From positions 1 to 64,000 of the forward strand of contig NZ_JARGCS010000036.1 of NCBI RefSeq assembly GCF_029193575.1: a DNA stretch of 64,000 nucleotides, read 5' to 3'. The notes under the pieces were generated by a model. That model did not search any database. It saw nothing but the letters and a program-made list of their open reading frames with translations, and had not been told where the DNA came from. Made by a program: the position numbers and the translations under genes. Below, piece by piece: positions 1 to 7,347 of the stretch (the stretch's first letter is position 1; each line of letters starts with the position of its first letter). The DNA is from Pseudomonas entomophila (lineage in GTDB: Bacteria; Pseudomonadota; Gammaproteobacteria; Pseudomonadales; Pseudomonadaceae).

Positions 1-512
1 AAAAAAGGGGGCCTGACGAGCCTGCCGATCACGCTCTAGGCCGCAGCCGTGGCGGCCTGACAACCAAAATCCACATGCTCTGCGACGCCAACGGGATACC
101 GTTGCGCTTCCTTCTCTCTGGTGGTCAAGCCAGTGACATCAGCTACGCACAACCACTGTTGGACGAGGTCGGCATTCCATCGAGCCAACGTGGCCGCCCG
201 CGCAAGCGCTGTAAATGGCTGCTTGCCGATAAGGGCTACGACGCCGAAGCGCTACGCCGCTACTGCGACCAATATCGAATGCAACCCGTCATCCCGCTGC
301 GCTCGATGAAGCGCAAGCCCAAGCCTGGCTTGCCCAGACTGTTCGACCGGCCCAAATACCGACAGCGCAACATCATCGAACGCATGTTTGGCTGGCTGAA
401 AGAGAACCGCCGAATCGTCACGCGCTTCGACAAGCTCGCGAAAAGTTATGCCGCGATGGTCTCGCTGGCTTGTGTCATGCGGTGTATGCGACGGCTTTTT
501 TCAGACAGAGCC
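1..512 (+). mobile_element. IS5-family (IS427-like) insertion sequence, right part only
   Basis: The window opens inside an insertion sequence whose left end lies outside. Its transposase reading frame is intact to the right end. The last bases before the boundary (about 494-512, ending TCAGACAGAGCC) look like the right terminal inverted repeat of IS427-group elements. The transposase stop codon sits at the junction itself, overlapping a CTAG-like sequence that may be target DNA. Beyond this point the sequence is a tyrosine-integrase gene fragment on the other strand, so the element has inserted into that gene. The exact outer boundary cannot be fixed without the left end. Confidence 0.75.
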
Positions 513-515
513 TAG
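3..515 (+). CDS. IS5-family transposase, C-terminal part (OrfB-type)
   Basis: DDE transposase fragment that would catalyse movement of the surrounding IS. The frame is open from the first bases and includes GRSRGGLTTKIHM before the first in-frame ATG at 75, so the true protein begins further left. Visible family marks are the second catalytic Asp in LLADKGYDAEALR and the Y-R-E-K signature in YRQRNIIERMFGWLKENRR. Bases 1-7 read AAAAAAG, the type of slippery heptamer at which IS427-group elements shift from orfA into orfB; this suggests the OrfAB protein is made by programmed frameshifting, though orfA is not in view. The frame ends in TAG at the IS boundary. Confidence 0.85.
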   Translation, partial: KRGPDEPADHALGRSRGGLTTKIHMLCDANGIPLRFLLSGGQASDISYAQPLLDEVGIPSSQRGRPRKRCKWLLADKGYDAEALRRYCDQYRMQPVIPLRSMKRKPKPGLPRLFDRPKYRQRNIIERMFGWLKENRRIVTRFDKLAKSYAAMVSLACVMRCMRRLFSDRA

Positions 516-742
516 GTAGCGATTGATCATGTCCTTGACCGCGTGCCCACCACGGCTGGCCAGCTCGATCGCGCCTGGCTCTGCCAGCTCGGTCTCTCGT
601 CGCTTCGCCCAGGCTTGAACAGCCTGCTTGCGGGCGAATGTCTGGAACTCTTGGTAGACTAGGACACCTTTTTCTTAAGGCGGATCTGGACGGTGTAGCT
701 GACCGTTCCATCGGCCTTTTTCCTTGCCCTGATAGTAGCCAT
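514..742 (-). pseudogene. Tyrosine-recombinase (phage/island integrase) N-terminal fragment, frameshifted and cut by an IS
   Basis: Read on the minus strand from an ATG at 742, the peptide begins MATIRARKKADGTVSYTVQI, typical of the N-terminal arm-binding domain of island integrases. After RLKKK the frame runs into a TAG. The next frame continues naturally (VLVYQEFQTFARKQAV..., then ELASRGGHAVKDMINRYL), so one base has been lost, probably from a run of Gs. The fragment then stops at the IS end near 514; the core-binding and catalytic domains are not visible. Its position and outward orientation next to dusA match the known class of dusA-targeting integrases. It is probably non-functional unless the rest lies intact to the left and the frameshift is a sequencing error. 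Confidence 0.75.
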
Positions 743-846
743 GATTTCCAGTGGTACACGCGTGATTGGCGGTGGTACATCGTACCACCGTCATACCAAA
801 AACGTCCCCAAACCGCGAGAAATGGTACAAAACCGTGTAGGCCAGA
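743..846. other. Integrase-dusA intergenic region with TGGTAC repeats
   Basis: This 104-base stretch separates the integrase start from dusA. It contains TGGTAC at 752-757, 773-778 and 823-828 and its reverse complement GTACCA at 782-787. The middle pair forms a perfect 8-base palindrome with a 3-base spacer (GGTGGTAC, ATC, GTACCACC; 771-789). A near copy, TCATACCA, lies at 791-798. Such clustered repeats beside an integrase and its attachment site fit arm-type integrase or excisionase sites, or an operator for the integrase gene. The role is inferred; the repeats are directly visible. Confidence 0.5.
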
Positions 847-1857
847 ATGCCCCTAGAAAAAAACTCAAAGCCACAAACTACGTGCCCTGAGCCATCCCGC
901 CGCTTCTCCGTCGCCCCGATGATGGACTGGACCGACCGCCACTGCCGGTTCTTCCTGCGCCTGCTCTCGCGCCACACCCTGCTCTACACCGAGATGGTCA
1001 CCACCGGCGCGCTGCTGCACAACGACCCCGAGCGCTTCCTGCGCCACGACGACAGCGAACACCCGCTGGCCCTGCAACTGGGCGGCAGCGTGCCGGCAGA
1101 GCTGGCGGCCTGCGCGCGGTTGGCCGAGGGGGCCGGCTATGACGAGGTCAACCTCAACGTCGGCTGCCCCAGCGACCGGGTGCAGAACAACATGATCGGC
1201 GCCTGCCTGATGGGCCACCCGGCGCTGGTGGCCGACTGCGTCAAGGCCATGCGCGACGCCGTGGCGATTCCGGTGACGGTCAAGCACCGCATCGGCATCA
1301 ACGGCCGCGACAGCTATGCCGAGCTGTGCGATTTCGTCGGCCAGGTGCGCGAAGCGGGCTGCAAGAGCTTTACCGTGCATGCCCGCATCGCCATCCTCGA
1401 AGGGCTGTCGCCCAAGGAGAACCGCGAAGTCCCGCCGCTGCGCTACGACGTGGCGGCGCAACTGAAAGCCGACTTCCCGGACCTGGAAATCGTGCTCAAC
1501 GGCGGCATCAAGACCCTCGACGAATGCCGCACGCACCTTGAGACCTTCGACGGTGTGATGCTCGGGCGCGCGGCCTACCACAACCCTTACCTGCTGGCCG
1601 AAGTCGACCAGCAACTGTTCGGCAGCGAGGCGCCAGTGGTCAGCCGCAGCGAGGCGCTGGCGCGCCTGCGGCCTTACATCGTGGCGCACATGCAAAGCGG
1701 TGGCGCGATCCATCACATCACCCGGCATATCCTCGGGCTTGGGCAAGGCTTCCCCGGCGCGCGCCGCTTTCGTCAGTTGCTGTCGGCAGACATCCACAAG
1801 ACCGACGACCCGCTGGCCGTTCTCGATAAGGCCGCCGAGCTGCTGCAAGGGCGTTGA
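847..1857 (+). CDS. dusA: tRNA-dihydrouridine(20/20a) synthase DusA
   Basis: FMN-dependent enzyme that reduces uridine to dihydrouridine in the D-loop of tRNAs, using NADPH. The 336-residue length matches the DusA family. The FMN-site motif SVAPMMDWTD starts near residue 21, and the catalytic Cys is Cys107 in NLNVGCPSDRVQNNM; HARIAILEGLSPKENR and LNGGIKT are also typical. The gene follows an integrase remnant, and dusA is an established integration site for prophages and islands. The first 18 or so residues (MPLEKNSKPQ...) are therefore probably supplied by the inserted DNA, which rebuilt the 5' end. The true junction should lie around the codons for APMMDWTD (roughly 910-940). No strong ribosome-binding site precedes the ATG. 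Confidence 0.95.
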   Translation: MPLEKNSKPQTTCPEPSRRFSVAPMMDWTDRHCRFFLRLLSRHTLLYTEMVTTGALLHNDPERFLRHDDSEHPLALQLGGSVPAELAACARLAEGAGYDEVNLNVGCPSDRVQNNMIGACLMGHPALVADCVKAMRDAVAIPVTVKHRIGINGRDSYAELCDFVGQVREAGCKSFTVHARIAILEGLSPKENREVPPLRYDVAAQLKADFPDLEIVLNGGIKTLDECRTHLETFDGVMLGRAAYHNPYLLAEVDQQLFGSEAPVVSRSEALARLRPYIVAHMQSGGAIHHITRHILGLGQGFPGARRFRQLLSADIHKTDDPLAVLDKAAELLQGR

Positions 1858-1957
1858 GGGGAACCTTGGAGGTGCGCTGGGCTCGAAGCTTGACCTTCGC
1901 ATTCAATCGGGTCGCGGCGCGGCCCACCGCCGGGCAAACCCTGGACCCACGCCGGCC

Positions 1958-1986
1958 TTGAGTGGCCGTCGGGGCTCGGGTAATGT
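1958..1986 (+). promoter_or_regulatory. Sigma-70-type promoter for tal
   Basis: TTGAGT at 1958-1963 and TAATGT at 1981-1986 are separated by exactly 17 bases, 30 bases upstream of the preferred tal start at 2016. The hexamers match the consensus at four positions each. Because they lie across an upstream in-frame ATG (1962), they also argue against that ATG being the translation start. Confidence 0.5.
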
Positions 1987-2015
1987 CAGACAATTGCACA
2001 GGACAGAGCACGCCA

Positions 2016-2942
2016 ATGACCTCCAAGCTGGAACAACTCAAGCAGTTCACCACCGTGGTCGCCGACACCGGAGACCTGGACGCCATCACCCGCCTCAAGC
2101 CGGTCGATGCCACCACCAACCCTTCCCTGCTGCTCAAGGCCGCGACCATTCCCGGTTACGCCGACCTGCTCAAGCAGGTCAAGGCCGACGCCAAGGGCAA
2201 CGTGGACCTGGCCTGCGACAAGTTCGCCGTGGCCGTGGGCGCAGGCATCCTCAAGGTCATCCCTGGGCGCATCTCCACCGAGGTGGACGCGCGCCTGTCG
2301 TTCGACGAGCCAGCGCTGCTGAAGAAGGCGCGCCAACTGATCGAGCTGTACGAGGCCGCTGGCATCGGGCGTGATCGCGTGCTGATCAAGCTGGCCTCCA
2401 CCTGGGAAGGCATCCGCGCCGCCGAGAAGCTGGAAAAGGAAGGCATCCAAACCAACCTCACCCTGCTGTTCTCCTTCGCCCAAGCCCAGGCCTGCGCCGA
2501 TGCCGGGGTGTTCCTGATCTCGCCGTTCGTGGGCCGTATCTACGACTGGTACAAGAAGAGCACCGGCAAGGAATACGTGGGCGCCGAAGACCCTGGCGTG
2601 CAATCGGTGACGCGCATCTACGACTACTACAAGACCAACGGCTACGAGACCGTGGTGATGGGCGCGAGCTTCCGCAACATCGGCCAGATCGAGCAACTGG
2701 CCGGCTGCGATCGCCTGACCATCAGCCCCGAGCTGCTGCAGCAGTTGAGCGACGACCAGGGCGAGCTGCCGCGCCTGCTAAAGCCGGGCAACGCTGGCGA
2801 GGCCAAGCGCCAACTGAACGAAAGCCAGTTCCGTTGGGCGATGAACGAGGACGCGATGGCCACCGAGAAGCTGGCAGAGGGCATCCGCCAGTTCGCCCGT
2901 GACCAGGAGAAACTGGAAGCCCTGCTCTCGGAAAAAGCCTGA
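2016..2942 (+). CDS. tal: Transaldolase
   Basis: Pentose-phosphate enzyme that transfers a dihydroxyacetone unit from sedoheptulose-7-phosphate to glyceraldehyde-3-phosphate. The Schiff-base lysine is Lys125 in RVLIKLASTW; DATTNPSLLLKA and NLTLLFSFAQAQACA are family signatures. I chose the ATG at 2016 (MTSKLEQLKQFTTVVADTGD) because it aligns with the E. coli TalB start and gives the usual 308 residues. An upstream in-frame ATG at 1962 would place 18 extra residues over a promoter-like sequence. Pseudomonads lack a complete Embden-Meyerhof pathway, so Tal is central to their pentose interconversion. A strong terminator follows the stop, so the gene is probably monocistronic. Confidence 0.97.
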   Translation: MTSKLEQLKQFTTVVADTGDLDAITRLKPVDATTNPSLLLKAATIPGYADLLKQVKADAKGNVDLACDKFAVAVGAGILKVIPGRISTEVDARLSFDEPALLKKARQLIELYEAAGIGRDRVLIKLASTWEGIRAAEKLEKEGIQTNLTLLFSFAQAQACADAGVFLISPFVGRIYDWYKKSTGKEYVGAEDPGVQSVTRIYDYYKTNGYETVVMGASFRNIGQIEQLAGCDRLTISPELLQQLSDDQGELPRLLKPGNAGEAKRQLNESQFRWAMNEDAMATEKLAEGIRQFARDQEKLEALLSEKA

Positions 2943-2961
2943 TACAAATCCGGTTTGTTCG

Positions 2962-2998
2962 ACGGGCGGGAAATACCGAGTATTTCCCGCCCGTTTTT
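2962..2998 (+). terminator. Intrinsic terminator of tal
   Basis: A perfect 14-base-pair stem (2962-2975 with 2981-2994, loop CCGAG) rich in G and C is followed by TTTTT at 2994-2998, 20 bases past the tal stop. Confidence 0.93.
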
Positions 2999-3010
2999 CA
3001 TTGTGCGATA

Positions 3011-3044
3011 CCTGTAGCAGCGGGCATGCCCCGCGATAGGGCCC
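3011..3044. repeat. Degenerate REP element
   Basis: The sequence CGGGCATGCCCCGCGATAGG resembles the REP unit found elsewhere in this window (CGCGGGGCAAGCCCGC core), with several changes. It sits between the tal terminator and the next gene. Confidence 0.6.
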
Positions 3045-3068
3045 TCCCCGCCACCACCAGAACCGCCC

Positions 3069-4940
3069 ATGACCACTGCTCTCCCCGCCGTCCTCGCCGG
3101 CCCCGTGCTCCGCCGCCTGGAACCTCAGCGCCTGGCCATCTGGCTGGTCGGCTCACGCCCCTTGGACCTGCAATTCACCCTAGGCATCGCCCCCTCCGGC
3201 GCACGCCTCGAACGCCAGGTGGTCGCCATCGGCCTGCACGCCTTCATCCACCTGCTGGACATCCACTTCGACCAGCCCTTGCCCAGCGACACCTTCATCG
3301 ACTACGACCTGTGCCTGCCCGACGGCCAGCGTATCGCTGACTGGGCCCCGCACCTGCTCTACCCCGGCGCCCAGCGCCCGAACTTCGTGCTGCGCGCGCG
3401 CCTCGACCACGTGCTCCACGGTTCCTGCCGCAAGCCCCACCACCCGGTGGCCGACGGCCTGCTCTGCGCCGACCGCCTGCTGCAAGCCTGCCAGGTGCCC
3501 GCAGAGCGCCCGGCCCTGCTGCTGATGAGCGGCGACCAGGTCTACGCCGACGACGTCGCAGGCCCGACCTTGCGCGCCATCCACGGGCTGATCGAGCGCC
3601 TGGGCCTGTTCGACGAACCGCTGGACGGCGCCTTGGTCGACGACGGCGCCGCGCTCTACCGCCACCCGGCCTGCTACTACCACCGCGCTGACCTGCTGCC
3701 CGCCGAACAAGCCAGTGAGCCGCTACGTCGGCGCTTCTTCCGCGGCAAGCGCAAGCCGATCTTCTCGTCGAGCAACGCCGACAACCACCTGGTGACCTTC
3801 GCCGAAGTCATGGCCATGTACCTGCTGGTCTGGTCGCCAGTGCCCTGGACGCTGGTGCGCATGACGCCGCCACACGGCCTCACGCCCGACCGCCAGGCAC
3901 GCTTCCAGGAGGAGTTACCGCGCATCGAGGCATTCCGAGATGGGCTGGGCCCGGTTGCGCGGGCCATGGCCCACCTGCCCAGCCTGATGATCTTCGATGA
4001 CCACGACATCACCGACGACTGGAACCTCTCGGCACAGTGGGAAGAGACAGCCTACGGGCACCCATTCTCGCGGCGGATCATAGGCAACGCCTTGCTCGGT
4101 TACTTGTTGTGCCAAGGCTGGGGCAACGATCCCGACGCCTGTGGCGCCCTGGCCAGCGCCTGCGCGCAACTGCCCAGCGCTGCGAACCGCCTGGATGGCG
4201 AGGCGCTGGACCGACTGATCGGCGAGCTGCTGCGCTTCCAGGGCTGGCAATACCACCTGCCCAGCGACCCGCCGCTGCTGGTGCTGGACACCCGCACACG
4301 CCGCTGGCGCAGCGAAAGCAGCCTGAAGAAACCCTCCGGCCTGCTCGACTGGGAGGCCCTGTGCGAATTGCAGCAGGCGCTGCTGGACCACCCTTCGGCG
4401 ATCATCGTGTCACCGGCGCCGATCTTCGGGGTCAAGCTGATCGAGACGGTGCAGCGGGTGTTCAGCGCCCTGGGCTACCCGTTGCTGGTGGACGCGGAGA
4501 ACTGGATGGCCCACCGCGGCGCGGCGCAAGTGATCCTGAACATCTTCGGTCACTCGCGCACGCCAGGGCATTACGTGGTGCTGTCGGGGGACGTGCACTA
4601 CTCCTTCGTCTATGAAGTGCTGATCCGCCACCGCCAGCGCAGCCCGCATTTGTGGCAGGTGACCAGCAGTGGCATCAAGAACGAGTTCCCCCGGCGCCTG
4701 CTGGACGTGCTCGACCGCCTCAATCGCTGGCTGTACTCGCCGCGTTCGCCGCTCAACTGGTTCACCCAGCGGCGGCGCATGGAGGTGGTACCGCGCACGC
4801 CAAATCACAGCCGGGCGGGTGAACGGCTGTGGAACAGTGCGGGGCTGGGGCAGGTGTTCTTCGATGGCGAGGGGCGGCCAGCGCGGGTGTTCCAACTCAA
4901 TGCCGATGGTGCGCCGGCGACCGAATTCGTGCGCGACTGA
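3069..4940 (+). CDS. PhoD-like metallophosphatase-family protein
   Basis: A 623-residue protein with the dispersed metal-binding motifs of the PhoD/alkaline phosphatase D-like calcineurin superfamily: SGDQVYADD near residue 155, MIFDDHDITDDW near 320, and LSGDVHYSF near 507. These would supply Asp, His and Asn/His ligands for a binuclear metal centre that hydrolyses phosphate mono- or diesters. Unlike classical secreted PhoD there is no Tat or Sec signal peptide, so a cytoplasmic location is inferred. The substrate is unknown. An N-terminal region of about 120 residues (immunoglobulin-like in related proteins) precedes the catalytic domain. The gene stands alone between tal and the convergent rssC. 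Confidence 0.8.
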   Translation: MTTALPAVLAGPVLRRLEPQRLAIWLVGSRPLDLQFTLGIAPSGARLERQVVAIGLHAFIHLLDIHFDQPLPSDTFIDYDLCLPDGQRIADWAPHLLYPGAQRPNFVLRARLDHVLHGSCRKPHHPVADGLLCADRLLQACQVPAERPALLLMSGDQVYADDVAGPTLRAIHGLIERLGLFDEPLDGALVDDGAALYRHPACYYHRADLLPAEQASEPLRRRFFRGKRKPIFSSSNADNHLVTFAEVMAMYLLVWSPVPWTLVRMTPPHGLTPDRQARFQEELPRIEAFRDGLGPVARAMAHLPSLMIFDDHDITDDWNLSAQWEETAYGHPFSRRIIGNALLGYLLCQGWGNDPDACGALASACAQLPSAANRLDGEALDRLIGELLRFQGWQYHLPSDPPLLVLDTRTRRWRSESSLKKPSGLLDWEALCELQQALLDHPSAIIVSPAPIFGVKLIETVQRVFSALGYPLLVDAENWMAHRGAAQVILNIFGHSRTPGHYVVLSGDVHYSFVYEVLIRHRQRSPHLWQVTSSGIKNEFPRRLLDVLDRLNRWLYSPRSPLNWFTQRRRMEVVPRTPNHSRAGERLWNSAGLGQVFFDGEGRPARVFQLNADGAPATEFVRD

Positions 4941-4969
4941 GACACCGCGCCTACCAAGGAGCGCAGCGC

Positions 4970-5452
4970 TCAGGAACGTTCGAGCGCGCTCACCAAGTCG
5001 TGGAAGGCTTCGCGGTTGGAGTCGTTCAGCCCCATCAGGATCTTGTGCGCCTCCAGCACTTTGGAGCGCACCACATCCTCATTCTGGTCCTGGGACGGCA
5101 GGTCGGTCAGGCAATCAGGGCATGGCAGCGGCCGATCGACGATGTTGAACACCTGGTCGAAGCCCATGGACTGCAACAGCCGCGAAATGTCCGGGTTGGT
5201 GGTCACCACGGTCGGCAACAGGCCGACTTTCTGGCGCGACAGGATCGACAGCTTGGCCAGCAGGCCCAAGGTGGTGCTGTCGATGCTCTCGGTTTCGGTC
5301 AAGTCGATGACGATGGCCGAGAAGTTCAGCGCGGTGAAGATCTTCTCGATCGTCGCATCCAAGGCCGAACACAGGGTCAGGCGCACTTCACCGACGAACT
5401 TCAGCACGAAGGTCCCGCTCTGCTCGGCGAACTGGATTCTACCGGTACTCAT
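4970..5452 (-). CDS. rssC: Anti-sigma factor antagonist, STAS domain (RssC)
   Basis: A 160-residue protein with a STAS domain (about residues 1-105). The phosphorylatable Ser/Thr region is IDLTETESIDSTTLGLLAKL, as in SpoIIAA-type antagonists. A C-terminal extension of about 50 residues carries CPDC and a helix. It begins inside the stop of rssB (ATGA, four-base overlap), so translation is coupled. Receiver-PP2C proteins paired with a STAS partner form a partner-switch module; in Pseudomonas this pair is usually called RssB/RssC and is thought to act on RpoS-dependent stress control. A related pair, HsbR/HsbA, differs in that HsbR also has a kinase domain, which is absent here. The name is from context and memory; the domain call is firm. 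Confidence 0.8.
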   Translation of the reverse strand: MSTGRIQFAEQSGTFVLKFVGEVRLTLCSALDATIEKIFTALNFSAIVIDLTETESIDSTTLGLLAKLSILSRQKVGLLPTVVTTNPDISRLLQSMGFDQVFNIVDRPLPCPDCLTDLPSQDQNEDVVRSKVLEAHKILMGLNDSNREAFHDLVSALERS

Positions 5453-6633
5453 TGAAGGTTCCTGCTCAACACCAATAGGGCGATATCATCCGGCATCTCC
5501 CCAAGCGTAGCCAATCCGAATCGTTGGCGCAGCCCGTCCAGGCTACCGCCCGCTTCCTTGACGATCTGCGGCAAGGTCGCTTCCTTATCTTTGAGTGTGT
5601 CCCCAGGCAAAAGATCCAAGATGCCATCGGACATCAAGGTCAGGCTGAAGCTCGACGGCAGCTCCAGCACGTGGTCCTGGTAAGTGGCCTCGTCGAACAG
5701 CCCCACCGGCAGGCCACGGCCTTCCAGGTAGCGCGCCTGGCCGGGGGAGTACAGTACCGGCAGCGGCAGATGGCCGCCGACGCTGTAGGTCATCAGTCCC
5801 GTCTCTTCATCGATCACACCGCCGACCATGGTCACATGCTTGCCCAGCTTGCAGTTGATCAAGCCGCGGTTGATGTGCGCCAGCACCTGCGAAGGTTTGA
5901 ACTCGCGCATGCGCCCGCTGCGCTTGAATTCGAACAGCAGGCGGGTGGTCATGAACTTCAACAGCACGGTGACGAATGCCGACGACGCGCCATGGCCGGA
6001 GACATCGGCCAGGTAGAAGGCGATGCGCCGCTCGTCAACGCGGAAGTAATCGGTGAAATCGCCCGAGAGGTACAGCGATGGGATGATCTGGTGGTCGAAC
6101 GACAGGTCGCCAGCAACCCAGGGCTTTTCCGGCAGCATGTTCATCTGCACCTGGCGCCCGGCGGTCTGGTCTTCCTGCAACAGGTGCAGGCTGGCTTCCA
6201 GCTCGCGGTTGGCCGCCTCCAGCTTGTCGCGGTAGCGCTGGTTTTCCAGCACCAGGCGCGCGCGATCCAGGGCCCGGCGCACCGAGTGTTCGAGCACGGC
6301 GAGGTCTTCGAGGGGCTTGATCAGGTAGTCGGCCGCGCCCAGGCGCAAGGCCTCGACCGCATCGCTCATGACGCCGGCACCGGACACCACGATCACCGGC
6401 AACTGGGGGGCGATCTCGCTGACCCGGCGGATCAGCTCGAGACCACCCATCTGCGGCATGCGCAGATCGCAGATCACGAGGTCGGGCTGGTGTGCTTCGA
6501 AGACCTGGAGGCCCTGCTGGCCATTGGCAGCCTGAAGGACGCTGAAACCGCTGTCTTCCAGATAGGCGGCGAGGCTGGCACGGACCACGTCGTCGTCATC
6601 GATGATCAGCAGCGTTGCACTGGTTTTCTGCAT
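5449..6633 (-). CDS. rssB: Response regulator with PP2C-type phosphatase domain (RssB)
   Basis: A 394-residue protein. Residues 1-125 form a receiver with acidic IIDDDD, phospho-acceptor Asp56 in VICDLRMP, and Lys106 in YLIKPLED. A coiled-coil-like linker (about 125-165) leads to a PP2C/SpoIIE-type phosphatase domain with metal-binding Asp in YLSGDFTDYF, FYLADVSGHGASSA and LMSDGILDLLP. In partner switching the phosphatase would dephosphorylate the STAS protein encoded next (rssC). The receiver has the conserved Asp, but no cognate kinase is adjacent. A 363-base gene-free leader precedes it. The architecture is RssB-like rather than HsbR-like because no HATPase kinase domain is present. Confidence 0.85.
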   Translation of the reverse strand: MQKTSATLLIIDDDDVVRASLAAYLEDSGFSVLQAANGQQGLQVFEAHQPDLVICDLRMPQMGGLELIRRVSEIAPQLPVIVVSGAGVMSDAVEALRLGAADYLIKPLEDLAVLEHSVRRALDRARLVLENQRYRDKLEAANRELEASLHLLQEDQTAGRQVQMNMLPEKPWVAGDLSFDHQIIPSLYLSGDFTDYFRVDERRIAFYLADVSGHGASSAFVTVLLKFMTTRLLFEFKRSGRMREFKPSQVLAHINRGLINCKLGKHVTMVGGVIDEETGLMTYSVGGHLPLPVLYSPGQARYLEGRGLPVGLFDEATYQDHVLELPSSFSLTLMSDGILDLLPGDTLKDKEATLPQIVKEAGGSLDGLRQRFGLATLGEMPDDIALLVLSRNLQ

Positions 6634-6996
6634 GTGGGCGAACGGCGCCGATTTGGGTTGGGTGTAGCAGGCATCGGGGACACCGACGAACGGCTACAGG
6701 AATACGTTGTGACCACTTCTACCTGAGTTGTAGGACAAGATGTCTTGCCCGGCAAATAGCAGTGGTGCCCTGTAAGGCGCAGACGGTACTCCCATCCGCC
6801 GGGCGTTTCAAGCATGCGAACGTCGGCTGGGTGACGCTAATCACCGCCGGTTATTAGCACCTCGGTTTCGCTTACCGTTGTGCATAGCCGAACAGCGAAT
6901 CGACGCATTGCCGGAAGGTTTTGCCCGGACGTATGATCAGGCTCGACACCCCAGGCCCAACCCCAACTGGCCATTACCCGATGGGAAGGATGCAGC
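6634..6996. other. Divergent intergenic region between rssB and a PilZ gene
   Basis: No gene is evident in these 363 bases. The region must hold the promoters of both flanking genes. A short inverted repeat (CAAGA-TG-TCTTG, 6736-6747) lies near the middle. GGGAAGG at the far end is the ribosome-binding site of the PilZ gene. I could not assign convincing -35/-10 pairs. Confidence 0.4.
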
Positions 6997-7296
6997 ATGC
7001 CTCAGACCCCCACCGACCACAGTGAAAAACGCGACTTCATCCGTATGCGCATCGACGCCGAGGTCAGCCTGCTGCAGGCTGGCCAGGTGATCACCGCGGT
7101 GTGCCTGGACCTCTCCAGCGGCGGCATGCAAGTGCGCGCGCCGCAGCGTTTCCAAGTGGGGGAACGTATCGAGGTGAAGCTGGAGTCGGACCACCCCGCG
7201 CTCAAGGGGCTGCACGCCAGCACCGAGGTGGTGTGGATCGCCGACTTGCCCGGCGATCAACAGAAGTTCGGCCTGCGCATCCTGGCGATGCATTGA
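6997..7296 (+). CDS. PilZ domain protein (probable c-di-GMP receptor)
   Basis: A 99-residue single-domain PilZ protein. Both halves of the c-di-GMP-binding signature are present: RxxxR at Arg12-Arg16 (KRDFIRMRID) and DxSxxG at Asp38-Gly43 (DLSSGGMQV). The protein is therefore expected to bind c-di-GMP; its output partner is not evident. An AAGGATGC ribosome-binding site precedes the ATG. It is divergent from rssBC and convergent with mlaA, separated from the latter by a symmetric hairpin. Proximity to a stress-regulatory partner switch hints at a link to lifestyle control, but that is only inference. Confidence 0.9.
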   Translation: MPQTPTDHSEKRDFIRMRIDAEVSLLQAGQVITAVCLDLSSGGMQVRAPQRFQVGERIEVKLESDHPALKGLHASTEVVWIADLPGDQQKFGLRILAMH

Positions 7297-7304
7297 GGGC
7301 CGGC

Positions 7305-7329
7305 GCCCACTCCTGTTGAAGGAGTGGGC
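7305..7329. terminator. Symmetric hairpin between convergent PilZ gene and mlaA
   Basis: Perfect 10-base arms (GCCCACTCCT and AGGAGTGGGC) with a five-base loop lie between the two stop codons. There is no T-run on either strand, so it may act as a weak bidirectional terminator or stabilise 3' ends. Confidence 0.5.
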
Positions 7330-7347
7330 AGGACGTTGCAGAACACC

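Noticed and set aside
1962..2015. Upstream ATG for a longer transaldolase
   Set aside because: It lies within the likely -35/-10 region, has no ribosome-binding site and adds residues absent from the family.
5449..6633. Calling this gene hsbR
   Set aside because: HsbR has an additional Ser-kinase (HATPase) domain and is about 570 residues; this one has only receiver and PP2C domains at 394 residues.
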